A stretch of 64,000 nucleotides of DNA, taken from NCBI GenBank assembly GCA_033439765.1, contig JAULSN010000006.1:3038001-3102000 (forward strand), written 5' to 3'. The DNA comes from Lasiosphaeria ovina. Its lineage: Eukaryota > Ascomycota > Sordariomycetes > Sordariales > Lasiosphaeriaceae. The number at the start of each line of letters is the position of its first letter. Within the stretch, counting starts at the first letter, position 1. Under the pieces are notes generated by a model. It did not search any database and was not told the origin of the DNA. It worked only from the letters and a program-made list of their open reading frames with translations. Made by a program: the position numbers and the translations under genes. This document shows, one piece after another, positions 1-10,456 of this stretch.

Positions 1-1287
1 GGCCGGGCGGCATTGCGGCGTGGGCGGCGCTGCCGCAGCCCAACGCCTCGATGCACACATGTCACCTTACCTGGTCTTTTGTGGTTGAGAACGGCTAGAC
101 TCAGTTGGGTGTGGCCTGCCGAGCATGCTGAAAGTGTTGGCCGTCCTTCATTGGCTCTCGCTGTTGCAATTCAGGAAATGCTACCAGGGGGTTGGTAGCC
201 AAGACCTTTCTCGACCAGGTATTGGTTGGATGCCCGCAATGCTGGCTCTGGAATTCTCGAATCTGTGTCGGCGTTGTAAAGCCCGACGGCCGACACCCAT
301 ACCACACCCCGTTTGGATTATTTGACAGTAAATCGTAGAAGAGAGAAACTGCGAACCTCAGCTCACAGCTTTCTAGTATCACATGGAATCAAAAGGGATC
401 TTCTCATATCAAAGACGGGATTCACGGAACCCGCGAAGTCCGCGAAATGTCTCAGCAGAACCTTGAGACATGAAGCAGGCTGCAGCATCATTATAATTAC
501 TCAGCCAGAAAATCACGCTCCCAGAGTCCCCCCCCGAAAAGAATAATACAGCGCCAGAACAGAAAGATGTGAATGTCCCTTCTTTTTTATAATTAATTAA
601 TTTTGTTTTTATGATTCTTGTCCTTGGCCACCACACAAGTTCTGACAACAATTACACAATGCGAACAGATACCGAAGAGAAGTGAATAGAGGGCTTTGAA
701 GATGTACAAACATAATCTTTAGTGATTCCAATCTTTTTCTTTTATAATAGGGCATACTAAAGAGCACACCCAGCTCCGAAAGAGTCGGACCATCATGCAG
801 GTAATACTCCGTACTCCGAAGTGAAATAAACAAAGGAAAATTAAGGTAATTAGTTCTGGAAAAAACTCAGTGGTGTCTCGACCCGGTAGTCATCAAGCAG
901 GAGATAGCTGCGCGTCCCGCATTTAATCAGCCCTGATCATCCGAATAGGCAACCGACTTACCGCCACCGCCGCCGTTAGATATAGCCGTGCACGCGCCGT
1001 GTCGACGACTTCGTATGACGTGTTAACAACACCGAATGACATGTCGACGACTTCGTATCCCGTGACCCCGCCGTCATTGCTCGCCCCGGCGGCCTTGTGG
1101 TTATTTACATTCCCACGCCGATGTATTGCGGCGTTCTTGGAGAGGCCTTCTGGCTACTCCTTCATGTCTTCCCACGCCAGTTCGCCCTACAGCTCTCTTG
1201 GCGTCGAGTCTAGGGCACTGTATGATAATTGATGGATCAATCTTCTAGTGCCAGGCAGTCGTATGAGCTTATGGCTCGGTGATGATA
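1..1287. other. Left edge, no supported gene
   Basis: I see no gene with splice signals or a recognisable domain here. The first ~110 bases read openly in plus frame 3 and could be the last codons of a gene outside the window, but that is too short to judge. Around 560-830 the DNA is AT-rich. A 17-bp sequence beginning tgtcgacgac occurs twice about 41 bp apart (near 1000 and 1041). The 1200-1287 part is probably 3' flank of the Fic gene. Confidence 0.4.
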
Positions 1288-2784
1288 TCACTCGCGTCCC
1301 TTCCTCTCCATATCCTGCTTCCCCCAGGTCTTGTACTTCCGAAGAGTATCCCGCATTTTCTTCAAAGTCTTATACCCTTCTCTCAGGACCAATGTGGCCA
1401 ATGGTCCAGCATGTCCACCAACCGCCCGACTCTCTTCAGCCGCGCTCAAATACTCATCTCTACTCTGATCATGCTCACCTACATTAACCACGATCCCTGC
1501 GTACTTGATAAGTATAACATTTAGAACCAAACGACACATGCGACCGTTACCATCTCTAAACGGATGGATATTGACAAAACGGTCGCAGTACTTGGCGGCC
1601 AATGCAAAGGGGTCTAGGACACCCGCCTTCTCAGCTGCGTCGAGCTCGATGCCGAGATTCTTCACCATGGATGTCATGGCCGCCGCGATTTCACTGGGCT
1701 TTGGACACTGCTGCACTCCAATGTACACATCATCGCTGCGGTATTTACCGCCGAAATCCTTGCTGGTATCGAGAAACCCAGCACCGGCTGCGCTGATGCC
1801 TTTGACGAGAATTGCATGAGTGTCCTTGATGAGCTTCTCTGTCATGGGCTTCTGTGCATGGACGAACTCGTTCACTATGTGCTGAAATGCAGCGGCATGC
1901 TGCACGACTTCTCGGCGAGAACGGATGATATGGTTATCTCCCGGGTTGATATCCTTCCGAATTAGCTTCTCCAGCTTGACCTGATATTCCGGAGTACTAG
2001 GACTATGTTAATTACTTAGGACTTGTTGACGCATCATAGATAGTACATACCGGTCGCTATAGTCAATGTCAAGCTGCCCCGAGAAAACGAGCATGCACAG
2101 CTTGAGTGTCTCATCCAGACCAAGACCGCGACGGGCCTTAGTATTCGATCCATAAACAACGGCAGCCATTTCCCGGAGCAAGATTTCCGCAACGGATTCG
2201 GTACCGTTCTGGAGGGACTGAATGAGTTCACCCACCTCATCCATGATGACCGATGCGGCATTGAACTCGGGTTTCATATCAGCTGACAGGTCGGTCAATG
2301 TAGCTCCGCTGGCCCATCCGTCCCTTGTTTCACGGTACAGGTCGCTGATCTTGAGCCTAAAGCTAGGCGGACTAGACAAAATCTGTCGTTAGCTCGAGCC
2401 AAAATGATAGTCAACGGGCCACAGAGATGCTCAAATGATAGTCAACGAGTCAAACAGATGCTCAAATGTCAGCGGACGAGGTGCATACATGGGCAAGGAG
2501 GTCTCACGACCGGAAAGTTTGAAGGTCTTGCGACCGCGGATGCTGGGAGGCCAGCCTTGGCGAAAAACAGCCGCAAGACTGGGCGCCACGCTTTCGTCGG
2601 GACTCGGAGATGCCAAATTGTCGAAGAGCTGTCGCATCCGCTGTCTCTTCGAAGGGGAGCCCGGAGGCTTCGTGGACCCTGAAGCGACAGACTTGACATC
2701 GGCGCCCGCAGGCGAGAAAAAGCCGATGATGCTCTTGCGGGGAGACTTATTGCCACCCGCGACGTTGTTCGTCTTCGATACCAT
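1288..2784 (-). CDS. Fic-domain protein (putative AMP/NMP-transferase)
   Basis: Fic enzymes transfer AMP or another nucleotide moiety to hydroxyl side chains of target proteins. Model: exons 2784-2489, 2371-2051 and 2002-1288, 443 aa, in phase at both joins. The introns are 117 nt (GTATGC..CTAAC..TCTAG) and 48 nt. The catalytic motif HPFRDGNGR is complete at residues 352-360, preceded by a flap-like GGKYRSDDVYIG. The N-terminal helix normally carries an inhibitory S/TxxxE(G/N) motif; here residues 174-178 read SNTKA, so the glutamate position is alanine. The first ~100 residues are probably disordered and contain KSIIGFF (residues 17-23) and a basic KRQRMR patch. The ATG at 2784 is the first in frame. 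A metallophosphoesterase gene lies upstream on the same strand. Fic assignment is firm; target and nucleotide are unknown. Confidence 0.88.
2402..2463. repeat. 31-bp tandem duplication inside Fic intron 1
   Basis: Two adjacent 31-base units (2402-2432 and 2433-2463) both start aaatgatagtcaac and end agatgctc, with a few differences between them; a third, broken start follows. The array lies wholly within intron 1 of the Fic gene, next to its donor side, and explains why this intron (117 nt) is longer than its neighbour. Confidence 0.85.
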
Positions 2785-3132
2785 TTTTATTTCTATATCT
2801 AAATTGTTACATATGAATTTACGATTGAGCAGAATATAAACTTACAGCGAGGCGCAGGCCGAAGATGTCGAAAGCTGCTGGTTCAGAAACTTCAAATTGA
2901 GTAAATCGAGTTTGCAGCGTGGAAACAAATATTCATTGTGGGCAGAGGCAAAAGAAATTTTCAATATGGCTACGACCAACTTGTAAAACTTGACATCGGG
3001 AAGGAGCGATTTGGCACGACGCATTTCTGGCTTAGCGACACCAACACTAACTGTCAATGACTGACTGCCCGTCAAAGAAGCCCGCAAGCATCCCAGGGTC
3101 ACATTTCCTGGTCAAAAAACCGGCACCAAAGC

Positions 3133-4025
3133 TTAACAACCCAATTCCAACCTCACGACCCAAGGTTTGTTGTTATTCTCTTCTCCGTGGTTCATGACAG
3201 CTGCATTCACCAACACTGTGCGCCCATCCTCGCATGCCCGGGGCTCTGCTGGATCGCGGGAGCCCGCTTCAAGTTCCATGTTTTGAGGCTTCCAAACAAT
3301 TGTCTGGACCCCATAGCCTTCATGGATGTGACCGAAGCAATGGAGTTTGGGCCTGGCCCGTCGAATGGCGTCGTAGAGCTTCGGGCAACCGCAATGGTTC
3401 CCTTGCCGGTTGACATCGAGCACGTAGTCTTGAGACGAGAGCAGCGGAGGGCCATGCGTCATGACAATATCGACGCCCTCGGGAATTGGATGCTCTGCCC
3501 CGGGGCCAAAGCGATCCTCGTTTGCGCCATACGCGAATGCGTAGCCGTTGAACTCTGGTGTGTACGGCGACGCGTAGACGGTAAAAGCCCGACCATCGCT
3601 CAAGGTGAACTTGTGCGTACCTTCCTCTAACAAGTGGAGGCCGTTTCCTTTCTCTGCGGCGAATAACGCGAGGGCTTGTGCTGGCTCTTCGGGATCGTCT
3701 TCCTCTTCTATCAGGTTATTCTGCCACCACTTCGGGTCGAGGCTGACATCCTGTAGGCAATGTCAACACGATATCTGACGTCCTTTTCACGTGTCTCAAA
3801 GGAAAGCTCTCGGGGTAGCAAACGTACGTGGTTACCGGCAATGACAAGTCTGAGCTCGGCATCGATGGCCTTGATGTTGGCGATGGCTTTCTTGTAATTT
3901 CTCAGGCCCCCGATCATGGTGAGGTCCCCGCAGTGGAGCACGACGTCGACCTTGCTGGGGAGCGTCGCTGGGTCGGGGAAGGCATCGTCGTGCGTATCTG
4001 AAACAATGAGGAAGGTAGTCGCCAT
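3133..4025 (-). CDS. Calcineurin-like metallophosphoesterase
   Basis: Predicted di-metal phosphoesterase of the calcineurin-like superfamily, similar in layout to the small UPF0046/MPPED-type proteins. Exons 4025-3828 and 3750-3133 give 271 aa; the 77-nt intron (GTACGT..CTACAG) falls between His66 and Asp67 of the GNHD motif, so neither exon alone shows it. Metal-binding motifs in order: SDTHD (9-13), HCGDLT (~31-36), GNHD (64-67), THGPP, and GHIHEGYG near the C-terminus. All expected ligands are present, so the enzyme looks intact. The substrate cannot be told from sequence. There is no signal peptide or membrane helix, so it is probably cytosolic. The gene lies ~350 bp upstream of the Fic gene on the same strand; both being phosphate-transfer enzymes may be coincidence. 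Confidence 0.88.
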
Positions 4026-4099
4026 TGTGTTGGGTGGTACTATTTGTCAAATGCGGGCGTGCCGACTTGGATTGGGTAATGCGTGTGTGATGGTTTAGG

Positions 4100-4826
4100 G
4101 AAGAACCTTGCCTTGAAATTTCGCCATCTTGGCTCCCCTTTATGAGTAATTAAGCCAACTTAGGTTTTAAAGTTAGACCATATTTGCAGAATAGGTTCTA
4201 GGAACAAAGTGCAATATTTGCTCATGTTTTATGTGGTTATGTGTTTAACTATATTACGAACCAAATCGGTAGCACAAATTCTAGCAAGCTCAAGCTCGAA
4301 GATATTGATGGCCTAAATTGGGAGCCACTCGCATATATTACTAATTACTGGTATGGGAGAGTAAATGGCATCCGTCTGCAATCCGTATCGTAGTAAAGTG
4401 TATTCTAGCTCCAAGACCAATTAGGACGGTATTTAATGTACTGGTATATTATTGGAACTGTCTACTCGGACCGTAGGCAGCGTCTTCTGGACCGTAGGTA
4501 CATTGCGCGCTGGCGCTAAGCCACTAAAAGGCCACTTTTCGCACTAAAAAAGAGGCTAATTCCTGGGAGGAAGCTAGCGCACCTAAGTCCAGATCAATTA
4601 CCAATTGGCCACATACGTCGTCGCACCGCAATTACACCTCGCCGCCGTCGCCAACGTCAATATACTTCCAAATGCGGTAATTTTCTCTCAGGGCCGTAGA
4701 ATTCGCTCAAATCGCTCATTTCTACAATAAGATACGAAGCTGCCCTCGTTGTTGCTGCTAATATAACATGCCTAAAAATATAATAAAAAGCTGCCCTGCC
4801 TATGCATCGTCAAGATCACTGCTTTG
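4100..4826. repeat. AT-rich decayed repeat, copy A (core 4225-4475)
   Basis: No reading frame survives here. The segment of about 4225-4475 aligns by eye with 12005-12265 in the same orientation: both carry tatgtgttta, agcaag, atattgatggcc, aaatt, and later taggac and tttaat in the same order. The two copies differ at many sites, often G/A and C/T, as expected for an old transposable-element remnant altered by RIP. Within 4466-4500 the 11-mer cggaccgtagg occurs twice. The element type cannot be assigned. Confidence 0.6.
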
Positions 4827-5409
4827 TTACGCTTCAAATGCTGCAGCCAAAGCCCTTGTAGTACGACGGGTTATTCCACCGCGTATAGGCGCCTTTATAA
4901 TGCCCCCGCGGGCCCTACGCGCCGTGGGCGTTGAAGCATGAGTACCAGATGAAGTCTCAGTTCGTGATGCTCCTGACGATATACGTGGTGTTGATGTTGC
5001 CTTTGCAACACGGCCGCCCCGGCTGCCCGCGCCTCCCTTCGTTGCCCGGGTTCCTGCGCCTTGCCGCCACGGCCGCCGCGAGCAGGCGGGACCGTGAGGC
5101 CATTCACAGTTCGTTGTGCCTGCGTAGGAGGATTTTCCATGGTGTTTTGCTGGTCTCTGCTGTCTTCCTGTTGTAGGTTGACACCCTCCCACCGTGAGGG
5201 CTGCCGGCGAATGGAAGGATTCAAGCCGCTTGCCCGGCGAGTCGAGGTGTCTATCGGGGTCTGTGTCGGGGCCGTTATCACCGGCTCTGTCGACAACGGA
5301 GCCGTGGGCCGGGGAGCCCATCGGGGTCTTGGTCATCGGGACCTTGCTCATCGGGGTCTGAGAGGGCAAAAGGGTCGTCAAATACAGCCGGGGGCTCGCG
5401 CTCGGCCAT
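4827..5409 (-). pseudogene. Degraded coding relic, family unknown
   Basis: An ATG at 5409 opens a short frame (44 codons; contains FDDPFALSDPDEQ). Upstream lies a UTR-intron-like structure (GTAGGTGCG .. CTAAC .. TAG). Coding-like composition then shifts between frames. At the 3' end, minus frame 5050-4840 reads like a protein tail (…FIWYSCFNAHG…, …RWNNPSYYKGFGC…) but is interrupted by TGA and TAG. I read this as one gene broken by frameshifts and nonsense changes. An alternative is a 178-codon ORF starting at the internal ATG near 5360, but its composition is poor. I do not recognise the family. Confidence 0.35.
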
Positions 5410-6857
5410 TTTCTATCGCTAGTTAGTCTTGTAGATTGAAAACGAAGTTACGCACCTACTTGCGCGGCGATAAAATGGCGTTGTTGTTGTTGTAGCTCAA
5501 TTGACGATTATATGGTGTGGTGGTTGAACGTGGAAGGTTTTGGTGGATTTGGCGATGGCCTCAATTGCAGGTAAAAATTGGCCCGGGCGCAGGGTGCAGG
5601 GTGCGGGCGCAGGGTGCCGGGCAGGCCATCTAAAGAAGCGTTCAATCCATTGAACTAGGCTTTTTATGGTGCAAAATCCGATTTTAGAACGGCACTGACA
5701 GAGTTATACCAGCCGGCTCACGAACCTTACCGCCGCCATGCAAGATCAAAGTTTTCGCCCAGGGCACATAACGCGCACCAAATGTCTGGCTGCACAGGGT
5801 CGCTCTTTCGTGCCATCTCCCTGATCTATCTAGCACACACCCATCAATCCACGCCTCAGTCAGCTCGCGCGACATACCAAATCAACCAACGCGCCAATCA
5901 AGCGCTCAGGTATGCCAGCAACACTCGGCTAACTATTTGGAATCAAGAGCCGTCGTATTGCCGACACCTGCTCTAAGACTAGTAAATGCACTGATATATA
6001 TCGACCACTGCCCTCGTCTACCTCTTCGGCTCAGGGCAGGTTGAAGTTTCGCCCCATTGTTAATTCTTACTTGCTGCTAACACCATGAGCAACTGGCTTT
6101 AATGCTCAGACTTTCAACATTGTGCCGATGAAAAAGCGGTGGCAAGCACAACTCGGAGTTGCAGCTGCAAATCCAACGTCAGCACCAAGATGCCGCCGTG
6201 ATCCGTGGCCCGGGAAGGACGTCGCAAAACAGCCTGGTTGTATGAGACGAATCTGGGCACACAAAATTTCTATTTTCGTTCATAGTCCCGAGTTGGGGTG
6301 AGCTGTGGCGTCCTGAGCTTTCCCTGGTTCTTCCCTGAGCTAGGGTGATCCCCATACGCGGCCCTCAGAGGCCCGTTTCTAGTCCCGTTTCTACCAGCAG
6401 AAAATTTTATGCCTATAGAGACCCGTTCTCGACCCCGAGCCCACGTTTTGTCTTTGCTACGTACCTTTCTGCCGGCAGAAAATCCAGGCCCAGTCTTACT
6501 CGCAGTTGCGCGCTAATTTCGCCAACTGGTGTGGCGTTCAGTTTTGGAATTGGTCTCTGGAGCACAGCCATGAATCTCTGAGTGTCGCAGAACTTATCCA
6601 CCGCGCCATACGGTCAAAAGTGAAATTCCACTAATAGCTGCAGAGCTAACAGTGATACATTTATCTTTTTGACACTGAGCGACCCTAAGGGTATCGCACC
6701 GCTATTGTCTTTATGGCGCCCGCATTTTCCACATAACTAGTGCCCAATAAGTTACAATACGAGTGCTCTACAATACGGCGGTAAGTTCCTGATCCATCAA
6801 CGCCTTCTATCTCTCACCCCTCGCAAACCCTACCGACGTCTATAAATACCTAGGTGC
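5410..6857. other. Intergenic, repeat remnants
   Basis: No gene is supported. A short GC-rich tandem array with unit gcgcagggtgc lies at ~5585-5630. Around 6010-6090 a segment matches 13095-13175 (same orientation, sharing cctcttcggctcagg and a following ttgaagt). Around 6235-6290 the sequence matches the reverse complement of ~13538-13590. These shared pieces suggest the same element family as the flanking relic. Confidence 0.5.
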
Positions 6858-7691
6858 CTAAGCATGCCAGAGCTTAAACGCCGTCAAGATCACCTCCCAC
6901 TGCGCCTGCGTGGTAAACTCCAAGTCCATCCCACCCTCCCCATGCACCTTCTTCTGTCTGACCTCCTCCTCAGTCGCCCAAACATAGCCAGCGTGCTCCT
7001 TCGGGTCAACCGTCACCTCAGCCACCCGCTCCTCGGGCACGCTCGCGACGAAATAAAACTTGCATACCAGCTTCCCTCTCCTCGTCTGGAAGAACTGCCC
7101 GCCCATGCCCTCGCCCCATTCATGCCCTTGTTCCTGCACGGCTGTGGCCTCGGCCTCGCTCCTTGGCCCGCCCCCACGGACGCCCTCCGAATCGGAGACA
7201 AAGCCCACCCGCACCAACGGCCCAACGGTGGTCGCACGCAGGCCCGATTCCTCGAAAAGCTCGCGAGCGCACGAGTGCAGAATGCTGGTGTCGTCGTCGT
7301 CGCACCCGCCGCCGGGGGTCTCCCATCGGAGCGGCATCGAGTCATGCGCGGCTCGCTGGACCAGCAGCACTCGAGGTGTCTTTGACTTTGGCCGTGGGGA
7401 GTCGGGGTTGGGGTTGGGGTTGGGGTTGGGCGTCGAGGCTTCATGTTGGGCACCAGCGCCAGCGCCAGCGCCAGCGCCGGCTGATCCAGGAGGGAAATCG
7501 GTATTGGGGAGTGAGCGGTCAAACACGATCGCGCCCGTGGCAAGAAAGACTGGTGCAGGCGGCCGCGAGGTATCACTGGAGCCGGGGGGTGGGAAGTGGC
7601 GTGTTAGGAAGACGGGCGGGGAGACGGAGAAGGCCTGCACTGAGGTGTGGGCCGTGAATGCGGAAGCGGGGTCTTCCATGCTGCTTGCCAT
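6858..7691 (-). CDS. Nudix hydrolase, paralogue 1
   Basis: Nudix enzymes hydrolyse nucleoside diphosphates linked to another group, such as ADP-ribose, NAD(H), CoA or capped RNA. The single exon encodes 277 aa from an ATG at 7691. The Nudix helix is recognisable: WETPGGG, then RELFEESGL at 143-151 with the metal-binding REUxEE core intact; the first consensus Glu of Gx5E is replaced by Thr. Residues ~70-97 are low-complexity (AG repeat, then NP repeat) and look like an inserted loop. WATEEEV near the C-terminus is shared with paralogue 2 at 10.5-11.2 kb (WATEEEI), so the two are related. No targeting signal is visible. It lies directly downstream of the HET gene (192 bp between them) on the same strand. 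Substrate unknown. Confidence 0.85.
   Translation of the reverse strand: MASSMEDPASAFTAHTSVQAFSVSPPVFLTRHFPPPGSSDTSRPPAPVFLATGAIVFDRSLPNTDFPPGSAGAGAGAGAGAQHEASTPNPNPNPNPDSPRPKSKTPRVLLVQRAAHDSMPLRWETPGGGCDDDDTSILHSCARELFEESGLRATTVGPLVRVGFVSDSEGVRGGGPRSEAEATAVQEQGHEWGEGMGGQFFQTRRGKLVCKFYFVASVPEERVAEVTVDPKEHAGYVWATEEEVRQKKVHGEGGMDLEFTTQAQWEVILTAFKLWHA
7404..7430 (+). repeat. GGGGTT tract with G-quadruplex potential
   Basis: Plus strand carries at least four GGGG runs separated by TT, inside the Nudix 1 coding region, where the minus strand encodes the Asn-Pro repeat. A second in-frame hexamer array (gccagc) at 7453-7478 encodes the Ala-Gly repeat. The G runs sit on the non-template (displaced) strand only if transcription is rightward; for this minus-strand gene the G-rich strand is the template. 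Confidence 0.8.
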
Positions 7692-7883
7692 GGTGAGATG
7701 AAGTTTGTGGGGGGATGCTTTCCAGTTTGATGGTTAGTTAAATGCTGTTGTCTTGAGTCGAGTTGGGGTTGTTATATGGACGGACGGGGGTGGCGAGGTG
7801 AGTTTTGTGGCGAGTCGGTGTGCCTTGGTGGTGGGAAGGAGGAGGCTGGCCAGGTGCGTGCGGAGCTAACCGCAGGCACTCAA

Positions 7884-9908
7884 TCAGACCAGCACAAACT
7901 CCTCTTCCTGCAGCTCATTCCCCTCCATTTGACGGACGGCCTCCCCATTCATCAGCCCGTGCACATAGCACTCTCCCACGAGCAGGAATCTGCCTTGGTC
8001 CAGGGGCCGCAGGCAGAAGCACATTTTGCCCCCCCAGAGCACGCAGATGCGGTCGCTTTTGGCCAGCACTTTGGGTCCAAGCACGAAATATCCCTTTGTA
8101 GTGCGGGCAAAAACCCGGTTGCTCGTCGCGCCGTTGGCCGAGCGCGACCACTCGGCACCGAGCCCGCCGCCTTCCGACGTCGCCAGCAACCGTAATTCGG
8201 GACTCACGGCCTCGCGATCGCCCGCCGCTGTCATGGTGTGTGTTAGGTAGGCAGCACCCTGTGCAAGCCATTCGTTGTCGGAAATCGAGCGGAAGAAACC
8301 ATCACGGGATTCGTGCTCGCGCTGCCCTGACGAGGCTTCAAGAGAATCGCTGGAGTCATTAGCGGAAGCATGCAGCCGGTCGTCGTATCGTCTCAGCGCC
8401 GTTGCCACACCGCCATTGCTGAGTGTCTGCATATATGCTAGGACGGCTGGACAGCGCTCATCGCCAGGCTGCGCCGCATCGTTCGCTTCATCTTGCCGGT
8501 ACAGCGGACCTAGAGAGAACAGATGGCCGTCGCCGCCGCCGCCGCTGGTGTCTACTTCGTACCCGCACACTTCGCGCCACAGCTGCTCGATGAGGGTCGG
8601 CTTGCCCGGTTCGACCTTGTGGAACGCCTTGGGCTTGAGTGGCGCCGAGGCCTCTGTGACAATGTCGACGACGACACCCTTGATGCGTAGAGACTTCCCG
8701 TCGACGACGAGGGATGGCTTCGAGAGGCTGCCCGTGCCGCACGCGCGGTGGGGTGAGGTCGGCTCTGAGAGGATGTGCGACGTGTAGGTGCGCCAGTCGG
8801 GCACCCACGACGGCATGCAGTGGCGGTCGCCTGCCTTCTCCCGGTACGCATGCCAGTCGGCAAGGGAGGATGCAAGGTCATGGTGTTGGACTGCCGCAAG
8901 GGTGATGAGTCCAGAGTCGAGTCCAGAGTCGGCACCACCCCCCACGAGGGTACGAGCGGCCGCATTCATGTACACGTTGGGGAGCGTGCCGGTATCGGCG
9001 TCGTAATTTGCCGCGAGTCCGCGCAGCTCCCTGCCGGTCACTGAGTAGTGCCCCAAGAAGGCGAAGACACGGTCCCGCGGGTCAGTCGCCTGGACGTGGC
9101 GCGCCCGGTGCAATTCGTAGATGAAGCTCAGGCGGTTGGCGTGCCGGGTGGCGACATCGGGCGGCACGAAGCGCTGAAAGACAAATTTCACCTTGGACGT
9201 CTCGATGTCGAAATGGCGGCGCAGGTGGTGGAACTCGGTCAGTCTGTCGCACACACTGTACAGCATATGCCAGTCCATCGACGCCTTGCCCCAGAAGAGC
9301 CTCGCCGGCGCCCTAGTTCCAATTTCCTGTATGATCCAAACCCTCTCAAACCATGGCAACCGCGTCAGTGCCTTCATCGGCGCCCAGTCCTCTTCACATC
9401 GCTGGGCCAGCATCTCGCTCGTGTGGTCGGCCCGGAACTTCGCGCATAGGTCGGCATCGTCGAGCGTATCGGACAGCGATCTGACAAAGGAAAAAGCCAA
9501 GTCGGCTTCGTTGCCGGTATCCGGGCCCAGCCACACGAGAACGCTGTCTGCGTGCTTGTAGATGGCGTTCATAAACTGAACCTGGCTTCCTCTTTCCGCC
9601 GTATCTTGCTGGTTGATGCAGATTTGGTCAACCCACACGCGCCGGGCCCTGTCGGGCATCCGAATACGGCGCAGCCCGTGGTCGAGACTGGTCGTGATGG
9701 GCACAAGCTTTCCGTCGCATATGAAGCTGCAGTCGAAGTTTGGTGCGCCCCAGACGTAGGACAGGGGCTCATAGGCTTCGTAGGCCGCGCGGTCCATGTT
9801 GAACTCGGCGAGGAAGCCACTCAGGGGATCGTCGGGGAGCCCAGGCGAGAGAGTCAGCATCCTCACCGTGTTGGCTTCCCGGATCGGTTGGTACTGGTAC
9901 GACTCCAT
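7884..9908 (-). CDS. HET-domain protein (heterokaryon incompatibility type)
   Basis: Intronless, 674 aa, ATG at 9908. HET proteins act in fungal non-self recognition and can trigger cell death when mismatched alleles meet; most family members have no assigned partner. All hallmark blocks are present in order: YEPLSYVWG (46-54), RVWVDQICINQQD (90-102), VLVWLGPD (123-130) and LPWFERVWIIQEI (184-196). The C-terminus has the usual LVGECYVHGLMNGEA block, so the protein is full length with no stop or shift. No NACHT, WD40 or ankyrin part is attached. It sits between two paralogous Nudix genes and shares a ~550-bp divergent promoter with the right-hand one. Family is certain; any incompatibility role is inferred. 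Confidence 0.92.
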   Translation of the reverse strand: MESYQYQPIREANTVRMLTLSPGLPDDPLSGFLAEFNMDRAAYEAYEPLSYVWGAPNFDCSFICDGKLVPITTSLDHGLRRIRMPDRARRVWVDQICINQQDTAERGSQVQFMNAIYKHADSVLVWLGPDTGNEADLAFSFVRSLSDTLDDADLCAKFRADHTSEMLAQRCEEDWAPMKALTRLPWFERVWIIQEIGTRAPARLFWGKASMDWHMLYSVCDRLTEFHHLRRHFDIETSKVKFVFQRFVPPDVATRHANRLSFIYELHRARHVQATDPRDRVFAFLGHYSVTGRELRGLAANYDADTGTLPNVYMNAAARTLVGGGADSGLDSGLITLAAVQHHDLASSLADWHAYREKAGDRHCMPSWVPDWRTYTSHILSEPTSPHRACGTGSLSKPSLVVDGKSLRIKGVVVDIVTEASAPLKPKAFHKVEPGKPTLIEQLWREVCGYEVDTSGGGGDGHLFSLGPLYRQDEANDAAQPGDERCPAVLAYMQTLSNGGVATALRRYDDRLHASANDSSDSLEASSGQREHESRDGFFRSISDNEWLAQGAAYLTHTMTAAGDREAVSPELRLLATSEGGGLGAEWSRSANGATSNRVFARTTKGYFVLGPKVLAKSDRICVLWGGKMCFCLRPLDQGRFLLVGECYVHGLMNGEAVRQMEGNELQEEEFVLV

Positions 9909-10456
9909 GATGACTGTCAGAGCAGTGGTGCAAGGTGGAAAAACAAGAGGCCTTTTCGGTGTTGAGAGATAGGGGAGTCATCAGTGGAGAAAGGACGAGG
10001 CTCCGGGCCCGTTTTGAGATCGCGGTGGGGGGCCTTAAAAACCCCTCAGCAAACATCCCAAAAGTGGGCAGCGGTGCGAGCGCAACAGGCCGGTTTCACT
10101 AGACGACAGCCTTGTGAGAAGATAACGAATAGGCCTGTGTCGAAGGGGCTCTGCTTTGAGGCCGGGCGCGGACCGCGTCGGCACCTTCCACGGCGCTTTT
10201 AATTTTAATTGGACACCCACTGGCGGCAGCTAAGTTGGATGCAATGGTGGCGCGGGAGAGGTGGTGTGATGCCCCGAGATTTCTACTATGTATTAGCAGC
10301 GGCTGTAGTGCCGACAATTGGTTGCTGGCGTTGCACAACAGCAACAAGTCGCTGCGCCCCAGCGCCCACTTCATAAGGAGGGAGGCACCAGCTCATTTTA
10401 CTATCCCGTGGTTTTTTTTTTTTCGTAGCCGCCGAACCGTTCAGCGCCAGGTCCTT
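9909..10456. promoter_or_regulatory. Divergent promoter region, HET / Nudix 2
   Basis: About 550 bp separate the start codons of the minus-strand HET gene and the plus-strand Nudix 2 gene, so the two presumably share this regulatory region. A run of ten or more T (about 10413-10423) lies just upstream of the Nudix 2 start. I see no clear TATA box. Confidence 0.5.

Noticed and set aside
2842..3102. 86-codon minus-strand ORF between Fic and phosphoesterase genes
   Set aside because: Begins at GTG with no domain or signal peptide; more likely 5' UTR or spacer of the Fic gene.
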